From Ehretia macrophylla (lineage: Eukaryota; Streptophyta; Magnoliopsida; Boraginales; Ehretiaceae), in NCBI GenBank assembly GCA_037974665.1, contig CM075767.1, forward strand, positions 312,501 through 376,500: a DNA stretch of 64,000 bases. The letters are read 5' to 3'. The position numbers and the translations under genes were made by a program. Below the pieces are notes generated by a model. It did no database searches. It was not told where the DNA came from and saw only the letters and a program-made list of their open reading frames with translations. This document shows, piece after piece, positions 1 to 12,100 of the stretch. Every line of letters begins with the position of its first letter. The stretch's first letter is position 1.

Positions 1-169
1 GTGTGGTAGAGAGCTCTAACTTATCTCTCAATAAACCGACAAATGGAAGAAGCAAGCAAAGTTCATCTGTAGAGAGGAAGAAAGCTACTCCAACATTAAA
101 TTCACAGGGTGATGACTCTGTACTTGCTTCAGGAAGTATGATGGGAAGTAATTTCTTACCTCGTGAAAG
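1..169 (+). CDS. HUA2: HUA2-like exon A (5'-truncated)
   Basis: The frame is open from the window edge to a GAAAG|GTATTC donor at 169/170, leaving two bases of an Arg codon. It encodes a Ser/Lys-rich low-complexity linker with no domain. Joined to the next exon it reads ...[12 protein letters not shown] without a break. The ATG at position 3 is internal; the true start lies upstream. Confidence 0.75.
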
Positions 170-3100
170 GTATTCTGAGGATTGGTTTACCTTTTCTTTT
201 ATCCTTCTATCATATTTGTGTGGCTCACACTTATTTGTTTTGTCAATGGCAGGGTTGAAGTTGGTAGAGGGGACAAAATGAGTTCATCGGTTGATTTAAA
301 GATTTCTGATCCTGTTATGTCAATGAAACATCTTATAGCTGCTGCTCAGGCAAAAAGAAGACAAGCTCACATGCTGAATCCTAGTGCCAATTCTGTATTT
401 GTTATGGCCCTGGATGCAGAAGCAACAAGAAGTAGTCGCAGCCCTGCCTCACCTGTTCAGCCATTGGGCTCAAATAGCTTGCTACAACCGGAAGCCCATG
501 GATTTCAATCTCACTCATCTTTAGTTTCCCCATCTTCTGATGTTCGTCAACTTTCTGCAACTTATCAGCATGAGAGTCAACAATTTGAGGAAAAGAGAAT
601 TAGCTCTGGGCAATGGGCTTCTATTGGTTCCCTCAGTGGGGGTACTGAGGCAGCTGTTGCTCGTGATGCATTTGAAGGGATGATAGAGACATTGTCAAGA
701 ACCAAAGAGAGTATTGGCCGGGCAACCCGTCTTGCGATTGACTGTGCAAAGTATGGGATTTCTAATGAGGTCAGTTATAACTATCCTTTATGTGCAAATC
801 TCTGAATCGAGTGAGCCTTCTATACTTGATGGTAACTGACTATGGAAGAAAAGACTTTGTAGGAGGTGGCAGGCTGCAAGTGTAATACTGTCATTTTTTT
901 TATTTAGTATTTTTTACCGTCTTTGATGTTATTTTTTGAGTGAAGAAGCAATTGATTACATTAGAACTGAATGGTCAGTGATAAAGTATAAAAGGATCTG
1001 TTGCAACTTAGATAGCCTAAGTAGCCTGTAGAGTAAGTTAGTTATGACAGCTCACATACAGCTGTCATAACTGACTTTAGCCAGTTAGGAATCACAGCTC
1101 TCTTACTATAAATAGAGATGCTTTGTAAACAAATCATTGAGTCAATGAATGAAACTTTTTCAGAAATTATCTGTTCCTATTCTCTCTCTAATCTTCTTCA
1201 TGGTATCGAGAGCAGGAGATTCTCCTGTGGAGATTGAATCCACCATTTTTTCTTGAAAATGAGCTTGATTCAGGCTGTCTTCAAGACATCTCTTCCCTGC
1301 GACTCCATTACAGTAGCTAACTGAAGCTTCGATTCCTCAATGGAGGACTTCTCCTCATCACACCAGCTAGGGTTTGTGTTCTCTCACTTCACACTGCGAC
1401 TACTCCATTGAAGCAGCTCACTGAAGCTTCGAATCAACCAGAAGAGCACTTCTCTTCACTCGCGAAGCTCACTGTTTGTGTTCTCTCTCCTATTATTCAA
1501 GTTAGGGTTTCATTCTTTGCTTCATTTACAATCTATATTCATCAGCTAGGGTTTTTTCTTTCTGAAAACTCCATAACAGTTCATAACAAAGCTTCTTCAA
1601 CTACTTCAAGTGCTTACTTCACAACACAATCACCATGGCCTTACCTTCTGATCAAGCTCTTCCCTATGGCTTGAAGCTTCTTCTTCAAAAGTTGAATTCA
1701 CTAGTCAGAATTCAACTTGAGAACTCAAACTACTTAATCTGGAAGGCACAAATGCAAACTATCTTTCATGCCTATGATCTTCTTGACTATGTTAATGGCA
1801 CAGCTAAATGCCCTACAAAAACAGTCACTAATGAAGCTAGTACCTCCATTACCAACTCTGAGTATACAGAATGTGTTACCATAGACAAATACCCCAGGCC
1901 CTGCTTGATTGCCTCAATTTCACCTTCAGTGTTACCTCAAGTCCTGCATCTGACTTCTGTAGCTGCAATATGGCATACTCTGGAACAGAGGTTCAATTCA
2001 GTCAGCAGAGCCCATGTTGACCACCTGAAAAACAGACTTCACACCTTAAACAAAGGCCACCAATCAATGCAGACCTATTTGGATCAAGGGAAAGCAATAA
2101 CTGATAGTTTTACATCTGCAGCTATCTCCGTGGACGAAGAGGATCTTATTCTTTACATACTCAAGGTCTCCCAATACAATATGAAAATTTCAGATCAAAC
2201 ATCAGGCTCAAAACAGGGACTATCACCCTTGCTGAGCTCACTAGCCTCTTACTCACAGAAGAGTTAAACCTACAGTTCCTTCAATCTACCAAAGTTAACC
2301 AGTCACCTTCCTCAGAACTTCCTACTGCAGTCTACACTAAAACCTCTAGCACTCAAGACAACTCCAATAGAGGAAGAGGTAGAAATAACAGAGGAGGCAG
2401 AGGAAGAGGACAAAGGGGTTATAATAATGGAAACAATAGTTCCCAGAAGTCCAACACATCTTCTATAACATCAGTTACCTGCCAAATCTGTGGTAAGCCC
2501 AACCACTCAGCCCTTTAGTGTTGGCACAGGTTTGATGCATTGAATTATAGCTGCCCTAAATCAGACAAGAAAGTGATGGCTGCAACAGCAGGACCATCTA
2601 CTAATCCTGACAACCAGTGGTACTTTAACTCTGGGGCCAACACACGTGTCACACATGATTTGGCACACCTTAATCATCCTAAGCCCTATGAAGGTGCAGA
2701 AACTGTTACAGTTGGTAATGGTAACACTCTTGCCATTCACAGCATAGGCACTAGCACACTTACTTCACCCACCTCATCCCTGTCTCTTTCCTCTGTTCTC
2801 TACATTCCACAAATATCATCTAATCTTATCTCTGTTTCTAGACTCACAAGAGATAATAACTGTACTCTTATTTCAAGGACAATGCTACCCACAAGATTTT
2901 GTTCAAGGCCCCTTGTAATCAAGGGCTCTACCCTGTGCCTTGCACTCTACCACCTCCCACCTCTCTTGCAAGCAGAGTTCTCACTTGCACCACTCATTCT
3001 ACTTCTCAAGTTTCCATCTTGCAGTGGCATCACAGACTGGGGCATCCTTCTAGGCCAGCTGCACAACTTCTCTCTTCTACTCTACATATTAGATTACCTC

Positions 3101-6100
3101 AGCATGCTATAGACTGTAATGCTTGCTCTATTAGCAAATCACATAAACTACCTTTCTTACCATCTACTATCGTAACTAGCTTTCCCTTTCAACTGGTCCA
3201 CTCTGATGTGTGGGGGCCGTCACCTGTTTCTTCCTGTATGAATTTCAAATACTATATAGTTTTCCTTGATGACTTTACAAAGTTTTCTTGGCTTTATCCT
3301 CTCAAAACTAAATCTGATGCCTTTACCGCTTTCCTTAGTTTTACATCTCTTATTCATAATCAGTTTAATGCCACTATCAAGACATTAAGGACTGATAATG
3401 GAACAGAGTTTGTGAACAGCCAATTCAGTCAATATTTAATTTCTCATGGCATTATTCATCAAACCTTCTGTCCCCATAACCCTGAACAAAATGGCAAAGC
3501 AGAGTGGAAGCATATGCACCTCATAAAAACATCTTTGGCTTTTCTCAAACAATCTAATCTTCCCTCTCAGTATTGGTTAGAGGCAGTGCAATTACCTAAT
3601 TAGTAAACTTCCCACCCCCACCCTTCATAACATTTCCCCATTTGAAATTCTCTATGCCACCAAACCTGACTATTCTGTTCTTAGAGTGTTTGGATGTTTA
3701 TGTTACCCCTGGCTTAGGCTTTATGCGAAAAGTAAGCTGGATCAAAGGTCTAAGCCCTGTGTCTTTATTTGCTACTGTCCAAATACAAAAGGCTATAAAT
3801 GCTTAGACCTACACACACACAGGGTATACATTTCCAGGCATGTTAGATTCTCTGAACAGACTTTTCCTTACTCTGCTAATGCATACCAAACATCATATTC
3901 TTTGTTCATTCAACATCCAATCACTCCTAATCTTCACCTACCTAACACCACAACTTAGATAGAACCACAATCAACTATCTCTCCTCAAAATACAAATACA
4001 TCCAGCAGAACTCCCAGTAGCAGCCGAGAAGCTGCCATTGCTCTACAGACTCCTATCTCTCCTCAATCTGTGACTTCCATCTTCTGTTGCACCAATGATC
4101 AACTCAATTCCTTCCAGTTCCTCTACCTCACCAACTACACTTGCAGACTCCAATTTAGTAGCTAATACTCAATCTCAATCATCTAACCCCACCATTACTG
4201 AACCATTTAGGAATTTAGCCCCTCAGTCCAGTTATCCTATGTTGACTAGGTCCAAAATAGGGTGTCTTCCCCCCACCTATTTACAACATAAACAATCTCA
4301 TAACCACCCCTCCCATTATTGAACCCACTTCCTACAAAGAAGCTTTCAAATATCATCATTGGAACTAGGCCATGCAAGAAGAGTTTCAAGCTCTTCTAAA
4401 TCAAAATACAGGGACTCTGGTGCCTTTATCCCCCAATAGACAACCAATAGGCTGTAGGTGGGTCTACAAAATCAAAACTCACTCAGATGGCACCATAGCT
4501 AGATATAAAGCTAGGTTGGTTGCCAAGGGCTATCATCAAGAACCTGGGACTGACTATATAGAAACCTTTAGTACAGTTGTTAAACCCCAAACCATTATAA
4601 TAGCTATCTCTTTAGCCCTTCACTACAATTGGCCACTGCAACAATTGGATGTCTCTAATGCTTTCCTCCATGGTCTCCTAGATGGGGAACTTTATATGGT
4701 TCAGCTTCAAGGGTTTATAGATCCTAATCAGCCAACCCATGTCTGCAAGTTGCATAAATCCCTATATGGCCTCAAACTAGCCTCCAAGGCATGGTATTAT
4801 AGACTGTCCTCTTTTCTAATTAGTCAAGGCTTCAAATGCAGCAAAGCTGACACCTCTCTTTTTGTTCAAAAGACTGCTTCTCACACTCTAATTCTTCTAG
4901 TCTATGTTTATGATATTATCATCACTGGGTCTTCCTCCTCTGACATTCAACACCTTATTTCTACCATGCATACCAATTTCTCTATGAAAGATCTAGGCAC
5001 ACTCTCTTATTTCCTAGGCATAGAAGTCACACCACAATCCCATTCTCTGCTACTTCATCAAACTAAATATGCATTAGAACTCTTGCAGAAAGCAGGTCTT
5101 AGTGACTGCAAACTCTCTGCCACACCTACATATTCTAAAACAACATATTCTGCTGCCTTTGACACTACTCCTTATGCTAATCCCACCCAATTTAGGAGTC
5201 TGGTAGGTGCCCTACAATACCTTACAATCACTGGACATGATAAACAGTATGCTGTAACACTTTGTGTCAACATATGCATAGTCCCACCACTGTTGATTAC
5301 TCTGCACTAAAAAGGGTCCTTAGGTATGTGAAAGGCATTCTGAATCATGGCATCCTATTTCAGTCAGGCCCACTGCATCTCCATGCCTACTTAGATAGTG
5401 ACTGGGCAAGCAATTCAGAAGATAAGAGGTCTACTACTGGGTTTCTGGTTTTTCTGGGCAGAAATGCAGTGTCTTGGTATTCTAAAAGGCTTGCAACAAT
5501 AGCAAGATCATCAACTGAAGCTGAGTATAGGGCAATGGCCCATACAACAACTGAGTTGAGATGGCTTACTTATCTCCTGAAAGAAGTAGAAAGAGAGATA
5601 TTTCTATTATTGATTTTCTCAAATGATTACAAGAGAGTGATCACTTATATATAGGATCACAGTTACAAGAGTAAGTAGAACTATTCTGTTATACTTGAAC
5701 TAACTAAGCCAGCTCAGCATGAGCTGGTCACAACTATAACAACAGAATAAGCTTTATAAGTACAGTTACAAAGACTATCTTATCAGCCCCCCTCAAGCTG
5801 AGCCTGATATAGAGACTAGGGGAAGCTTGGCTTTTAGATAGGAGAACTTTGCCTTGGAGAGAGCTTTGGTGAAAAGGTCTGCCACCTGTTCAGTAGTAGG
5901 GATATAGTAGAGCTGCAATGCTTTAGACACAACCTGGTCTCTCACAAAATGATAATCTATTTCTATATGCTTAGTCCTTGCATGATAGACAGGATTACTA
6001 GCCAAGGCAATGGCTGAAATGTTGTCACAGTGGAGAATAGGAGGCTGCAGGGAAATAGATAAATCTCTGAGCAAATATGTTAGCCATTTCAGTTCAGCAG

Positions 6101-9100
6101 AGGCATGGGACATGGCCCTATACTTGGCTTCAGTAGAAGATCTAGACACTGTTGCTTGCTTCTTAGAAGTCCAAGAGATCAAGTTAGAACCCAAGTAGAT
6201 AGAATAGCCAGTGGTAGATTTTCTATCATAGACATCTGCAGCCCAATCAGAGTCAGAAAACCCAGATAGGTGTAGTGATCCTTGCTGAAAAAAAAGACCT
6301 TGAGTGATAGTCCCTTTAATATACCTCAATGTCCTTTTTAAGGCAGCAAAATCTGCTATTGTAGGGTTGTGCATATGCTGACAGAGAGAATTAACAGCAA
6401 ATTGTATGTCTGGCTGTCATTGTAAGATATTGAAGGGCCCCAGTTAGACTTCTGAACAATGTGGGATTAGAATAGGGTGTGGAAGCTGCAATAGTAGACT
6501 TAGACACAGTAAGAGTAGCTGCAGCATTGCAATCTGATAGGCCTGCTCTTTTAAGTGGTCATGAGCATACTTTGTTTGATGAAGAGTAAGACCTTTAGCT
6601 GATTTTTGAACCTCAATACCCAGAAAATAGGATAAGGAGCCCAAGTCCTTCATGGCAAATTGCTGACTCATGGTAGATATAAGTGTATCTATAACTAAGG
6701 AGTGGCTACCAGTTATAATGAGGTCATCTACATAGATGAGAACTAGTGTAATTGAGGTAGTAGATTTGTGGATAAACAAAGAACTATCTGCAGTGGACAT
6801 AACAAAGCCCTGGTTTAAGAGAAAAGTAGTTAACATGGTATACCATGCCCTAGGGGCTTGCTTAAGACCATAGAGGGATTTTTTCAGTTTGCAGACATTG
6901 GTGGGAAAAAGGGAATCTGTGAAGCCCTGAGGCTGCTGCATATAGACACACTCCTCTAAATGACCATGAAGGAAGGCATTAGAAACATCAAGTTGTTTTA
7001 GTTGCCAGTGATTGTTTAAAGCAAGGCTGATGACTACTCTAATAGTTTGAGGCTTTATTACTAGACTAAAAGTCTCAGTATAGTCTACACCATGCTCCTG
7101 AAGGTACCCTTTAGCCACCAATCTTGCCTTATATCTGGCAACACTCCTATCAGCATGTTTCTTAATTTTAAAAACCCATTTGCAGCCTAGACTGTCTGTC
7201 ATGAGGCAAAGGGACTAAATCCCATGTTTGTTGTCTTTGTAATGCATCAAACTCCTCTTGCATTGCCTTAACCCAGTAGCTAGACTGAGAGGCCTCCTTA
7301 TAGGTTAAAGGCTCAGTGGTAGGAGGGAAAGTACTCAGAGAATGAGCCTGATAAAGAGGTGGAGGAAGGCAGCCTGTTTTGGTCCTTGTTAACATTGGAT
7401 GCAGAGACTGAGATGCAGGAAGAGACTCAATGGTGTTAGTAGAAGAGCTAGGGAGTTGACTAGACTGAGAGGAAAAGTCGGAAGAATGGGGAGTAGATTG
7501 TAGAATAGGAGAAGACTCATTAGCTATAATAGGAGAAGACTCATTAGCTAGAATATAAGAGTCAGGTGTAGTGCAGCAGAGAGGGTGGTAGGAGTTGTAA
7601 GAGTAGGAGAAGAAGAATTAGAAGTTGCAGAAGGCCTTTCAGGAGCAGAGAATAAGGTAGGACTACTCAGAAGAGGAGTAGAGGGAAAAATGGGAGGAAA
7701 AGAAGCAGTGAATGAAGAATTGGAAGATTGATCCTTAGAATTAGAATACTGAGAGTGAGGAAAAACATCCTCAACAAATTGAACACTTCTAGAGATATAG
7801 ACTTTATTAGTTTCAGGATCCAAGCACTTATACCCTTTTGTGTTAAGACAATACCCCAAAAATATGCAAGGCTTGGACCTATTTTCCAGTTTATGATGAG
7901 TGTATGGCCTAAGCCAGGGATAACAGAGACAACCAAAGACTTTGAGATAGGAGTAGTCTGGCTGTTTTGAGTATAAAATTTTATAGGGGGATTTGTTGTG
8001 TAGGACAGATGTAGGAAGCCTATTAATAAGGAGATTTGCTGCAGCTAAAGCTTCTAACCACAGCTGGGAGAGTAGATGTGCTTGATTTAAAAGAGCTAGA
8101 GTTGTCTCTATTAAGTGTCTATGCTTCCTTTCTACTCGACCATTTTGCTCAGGGGTATAGGGGTAGGAGGTTTGATGTATGATACCTATGTTTTGAAGAA
8201 ATAATTGAAATTTATTGCTTGTGTACTCTGTGCCATTGTCAGTCCTAAGGGTCTGAACAGTAGCACCAAATTGAGTAGAAATCATAGCATGAAAATTGAG
8301 ATAGGCAGTATAACCATCAGACTTTAATTTTAAAGGATAAATCCATGAAAACCTGGAAAAATCATCAATGAAAATGATATAGTATTTATATCCTTTACAA
8401 GAAGAAAAGGGGATAGGAAATGAACAAGTTGATCTTCAATAGAGAGGAAAGCAAGTGAGAGACATTCCCAGAGGGATGGCCTAGTCTATAGTGCCATAGC
8501 AGATGCTGGGAAGGAGAAGCTGCTGAGGAGTTGCAAGCAAAGGCTTGTCTTGGTTCTGAAATAGAGGCAGGTTCAGAGGAAGGCAAGGCATAGAGACCCC
8601 TGTGCATTTTGTGGGTAAGATTGTCCACAATAGCCACCTCCTTGGAATTAAAGATAATAGAACATTTATTATCTTTGGTAAGCTGATAAACATACAATAA
8701 ATTGGATGCAATTTGAGGCACATATAATATGTTATGTAAGAGTAAAGTAGCAGAGGGAGTGAGAAGAGTACCATCACCAATGTGCTGAATGGGAAGGGAC
8801 TGACCACTGACCACAGAAACTGTATCTGAGCCATAATAGGGGTAGGAGATATGTGGTTGGCTGAGATCATTTGTCACATGAGCATTAGCACTTGAATCTA
8901 GGTACCAGTAGGGTGTGGGAGAGGAAACAGACCCTATATGTGCATTTAGAGCTTGCTTAGTAGATGGAGGAGGAGGATAGTTAGTGGTGTCATTTCTATG
9001 CCAACACTCTAGTGCACTATGGTTAGGTTTACCACAGATTTGACAATAGATTTTGGTGTTGAGAGAGGCAGTAGACTGAGGATGAAAAGGGTAAAGCATA

Positions 9101-12100
9101 GGAGAGGTTGGATGGGAGGGCATGGATCCTAGAATACCTCTACCTTGACCTTTTTGACCTCGACCCCCCCTACCCCCTTTGGAGCTATTACCTCTGCCTC
9201 TGCCTTTAGAGTTGAAGTAAAGTGTGGTGTTGCTATATAGAGCTGTGTGAAGATCTGTGGGTAGGGACTGTTGTGGTGTTGGTGGTTTCATCCTCTGTTG
9301 ATGAATTTCCTCTGAAATATCTTGCATTGTGATAGGAAAAGGCCTTGTTCTGATGGAAGTTCTAAAAGAATCATACTCATAAGGCAGGCCTCTGAGTGTG
9401 TAGAGAACTAAGTCTTCCTCTTTAGTGATTTCTGCTGCTGCTGCTAGACTGTCAACCAAGGACTTGATCTTGTCTAGATAAGACTGCATAGTTTTAGTAT
9501 CTTTTGTGATGGTCTGCAGTTCTTCTTTCAACTGATGAATGTGAGATCTACTAAGAGAGCTGAATCTGGAGGCCAAGGCAGTCCAGATGGAAGCAGCAGT
9601 AGGTAGGTCAAGAATCTGAGACAAGACTGTTGGAGTCATAGATGCATAGAGACAGGACTTCAACTGTTGATCTATAAGCAGCCATGTAGGATAGTTGGGA
9701 TTGTCAATAGTGACACCTCCTGTGTCTTTGATTTGTGGTGAAGGTGAAGGAGTAGCACCAGACACAATATCAAACAGTTGGTGACCCTGAAGTGCAACTT
9801 GTAGTTGAACTTTCCACAACACATAGTTTGCATTGTCCAATTTGATTTGAATGGGATTATGCAGATTTTGTTTGAACTGTTGCAGTCCTTGAAGAATATC
9901 TGATTGAGAAGCAGTAGCCATTGCTGAAGAGGCAGCGGAATCTGAGGAAGTGGAAGCCATTGAAGAGGAATAGCAAAGCTTGTTGAAGAGTTAAAAAAAA
10001 AAAAAAAACCCTAGATTTTGAGAATATAGTTGCTTCACTTTCGAAGCAAAATTGTAGTCTGCGATGAGCAGAGAAAAGATTTAGAAGGAGAATTAAGTGC
10101 TAGAAACTTGCAGGAAGGTGCTTTAATGGCGGACAGAGGAAGAACTGAAACCCTAAGTTCGAGATCAAGTGAGAAGAGAGAAATTGGAGCTGTCAAAGCT
10201 CTGAAAACCTTCAGCAATGGTGTTGTACCACTCGCAATGAAGAAACCAGCTTATGAGAAAGCTTGTTTTCGAAAAAAAAAGAAGCTTTAATGGCGGCTCA
10301 GGAGCACTTGGCTCTGGATACCATGAAAGAAGTAGAAAGAGAGAGAGAGAGAGAGAGAGAGATATTTCTATTATTGATTGTCTCAAATGATTACAAGAGA
10401 GTGATCACTTATATATAGGATCACAGTTACAAGAGTAAGTAGAACTATTATGTTATACTTGAACTAACTAAGCCAGCTTAGCATGAGCTGGTCACAACTA
10501 TAACGACAGAATAAGCTTTATAAGTACAGTTACATAGACTATCTTATCATCTCCTACAGGATTTACATATTCGAGTGAATCCCCTAGTGCTGCACTGTGA
10601 TAACAAATCAGCATTGGCATTAGCTGCCAATCCTGTATTCCATGGAAGGACAAAACATATAGAACTTAACTACCACTTTGTCAGAGAGCAAGTGGTAGCC
10701 AAATAGCTGCTTATTTCCTATTATCTCTTCTGAAGAGCAGATTGCAGACTTATTCACAAAACCGCTGCCTACCAGTCAGTTTACATATCTACTTAACAAG
10801 CTTCCACTTGGAACTCCCAAGCATAGATTGAGGGGGATGATAAAGTATAAAAGGATCTATTGTAACTTAGATAGCCTAAGTAGCTTGTAGACTAACTTAG
10901 TTATGACAGCTCACATACAGCTGTCATAACTTACTCTAGCCAGTTAGGAATCACAACTGTCTTACTATAAATAGAGATGCTTTTTAAACAAATCATTGAG
11001 TCAATGAATGAAACTTTTTCAGAAAATATCTGTTCCTAGTCTCTCTCTAATCTTCTTCAATCGGTCTTTACTATTGGTGGGATTTCTCTTTTTCCTTTCT
11101 CGGTTGTTATTGATCTGGAAATAAATTTTCATGCCTTTTTGAGAAATTCTTTTACACTTTTGTAGTGGTAAGCCGCTGTGCTAGTTTGATACTTCCTAGT
11201 GATCTTTGAGAACTTGAGTTAAAGGAATTTATCAAGTTATCTAAAGAAATTTTCTTGTGCCTTGGTGTTGGATCAGTTTTGAGATGATGTCCTCCTTCCC
11301 ACTGCTTTCTGGGAGGTGGTCAGACATGATTTTATTGTGTTCTATCAGACATGATGTCCTCCCTCCGACTGCTTTCTGGGAGGTGGTCAGACATGATTTT
11401 ATTGTGTTCTATCAGAGTTGTGTTGCTGCTAAGTTAGGGGCATCTCTCTGCACCATGCAAGCTATGCATTGATGTGTATGCTGGTTAGCATTCATAGAGT
11501 TAGTTTTTCTTCTTAAGATGGTTATGTTTTGCTTTCTGTATAGGGATGGGAGGAAGTGAGAGAACAATGTAGTTTTTGACTTTTCGTGCTTTTTTATATG
11601 CAGATTTGACAATTTACTAAGGACTAGAATAATCCAATTGAGTTTGAGGTTAAAAAACTTTTTAGTACTTTAGGAGAAGTAGATGGCTGTGGGATGTTGG
11701 GAGGATAGATAGAGTTGGATGAGCATGATGCTATACATTAAATCCAACTCTTTGCATTACTGTTGTTAATATTTTTATGGTAACAAGTCTTTTTCATTCT
11801 ATAGTAGCTGTATGTTTTGAGAAAAAGAACTTAGAAAACCTGCTAAGGACTAAACTTATTGTTACTCGATTGAAGTACCTTTTTAACGAGCATGGGTGTC
11901 ATGATACTCTATTAGGCTTAGGAAGTTTGTAAGCTGAAAGAATGTTGCCACTGCATTTTACATGATTAATAAAGGTTACTAGAGTTTTGCTTGGCCGAAC
12001 TAATTAATCAAACTGTTTTCTGACTCTTTGAAGATGCAATAACAGTTTACTTGTGATTTGGAATTGTGTCTCAGCCTTATTACGTTTGTTCAAGTCCTGG

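Larger units (their letters stand above)
5578..10549 (-). mobile_element. Ty1/Copia LTR retrotransposon Copia-2, nested in Copia-1
   Basis: A 4972-bp minus-strand element, related to but distinct from Copia-1. LTRs are 10324-10549 (5') and 5578-5785 (3'), flanked by a perfect 5-bp target duplication TCTCC (5573-5577 and 10550-10554). The LTRs differ at about five sites plus a GA-repeat length change, fewer than in Copia-1, which agrees with the nesting order. Gag, protease, RT (YVDD kept) and RNase H are recognisable. The integrase has lost its N-terminal part and several frames are shifted, so it could move only in trans. Confidence 0.95.
979..11059 (+). mobile_element. Ty1/Copia LTR retrotransposon Copia-1, in the HUA2-like intron
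   Basis: Two 222-bp LTRs (979-1200 and 10838-11059), both TG...CA, differ at about a dozen sites by eye. A methionine-tRNA type primer site follows the left LTR and a purine tract (AGGGGGA) precedes the right one. Between them are gag, protease, integrase, RT and RNase H in Copia order. The element is dead: a stop lies in the zinc knuckle, and catalytic residues of protease and RT are changed. Without the nested Copia-2 (5578-10549) it is about 5.1 kb, normal for Copia. The flanking pentamers (GTCAG and ATCGG) do not match, so no target duplication is seen. Confidence 0.93.

Noticed and set aside
182..250. Coding sequence upstream of the second visible HUA2-like exon
   Set aside because: The frame runs back through a T-rich intron; a proper GT donor at 170 and AG acceptor at 252 restore the family sequence when removed.
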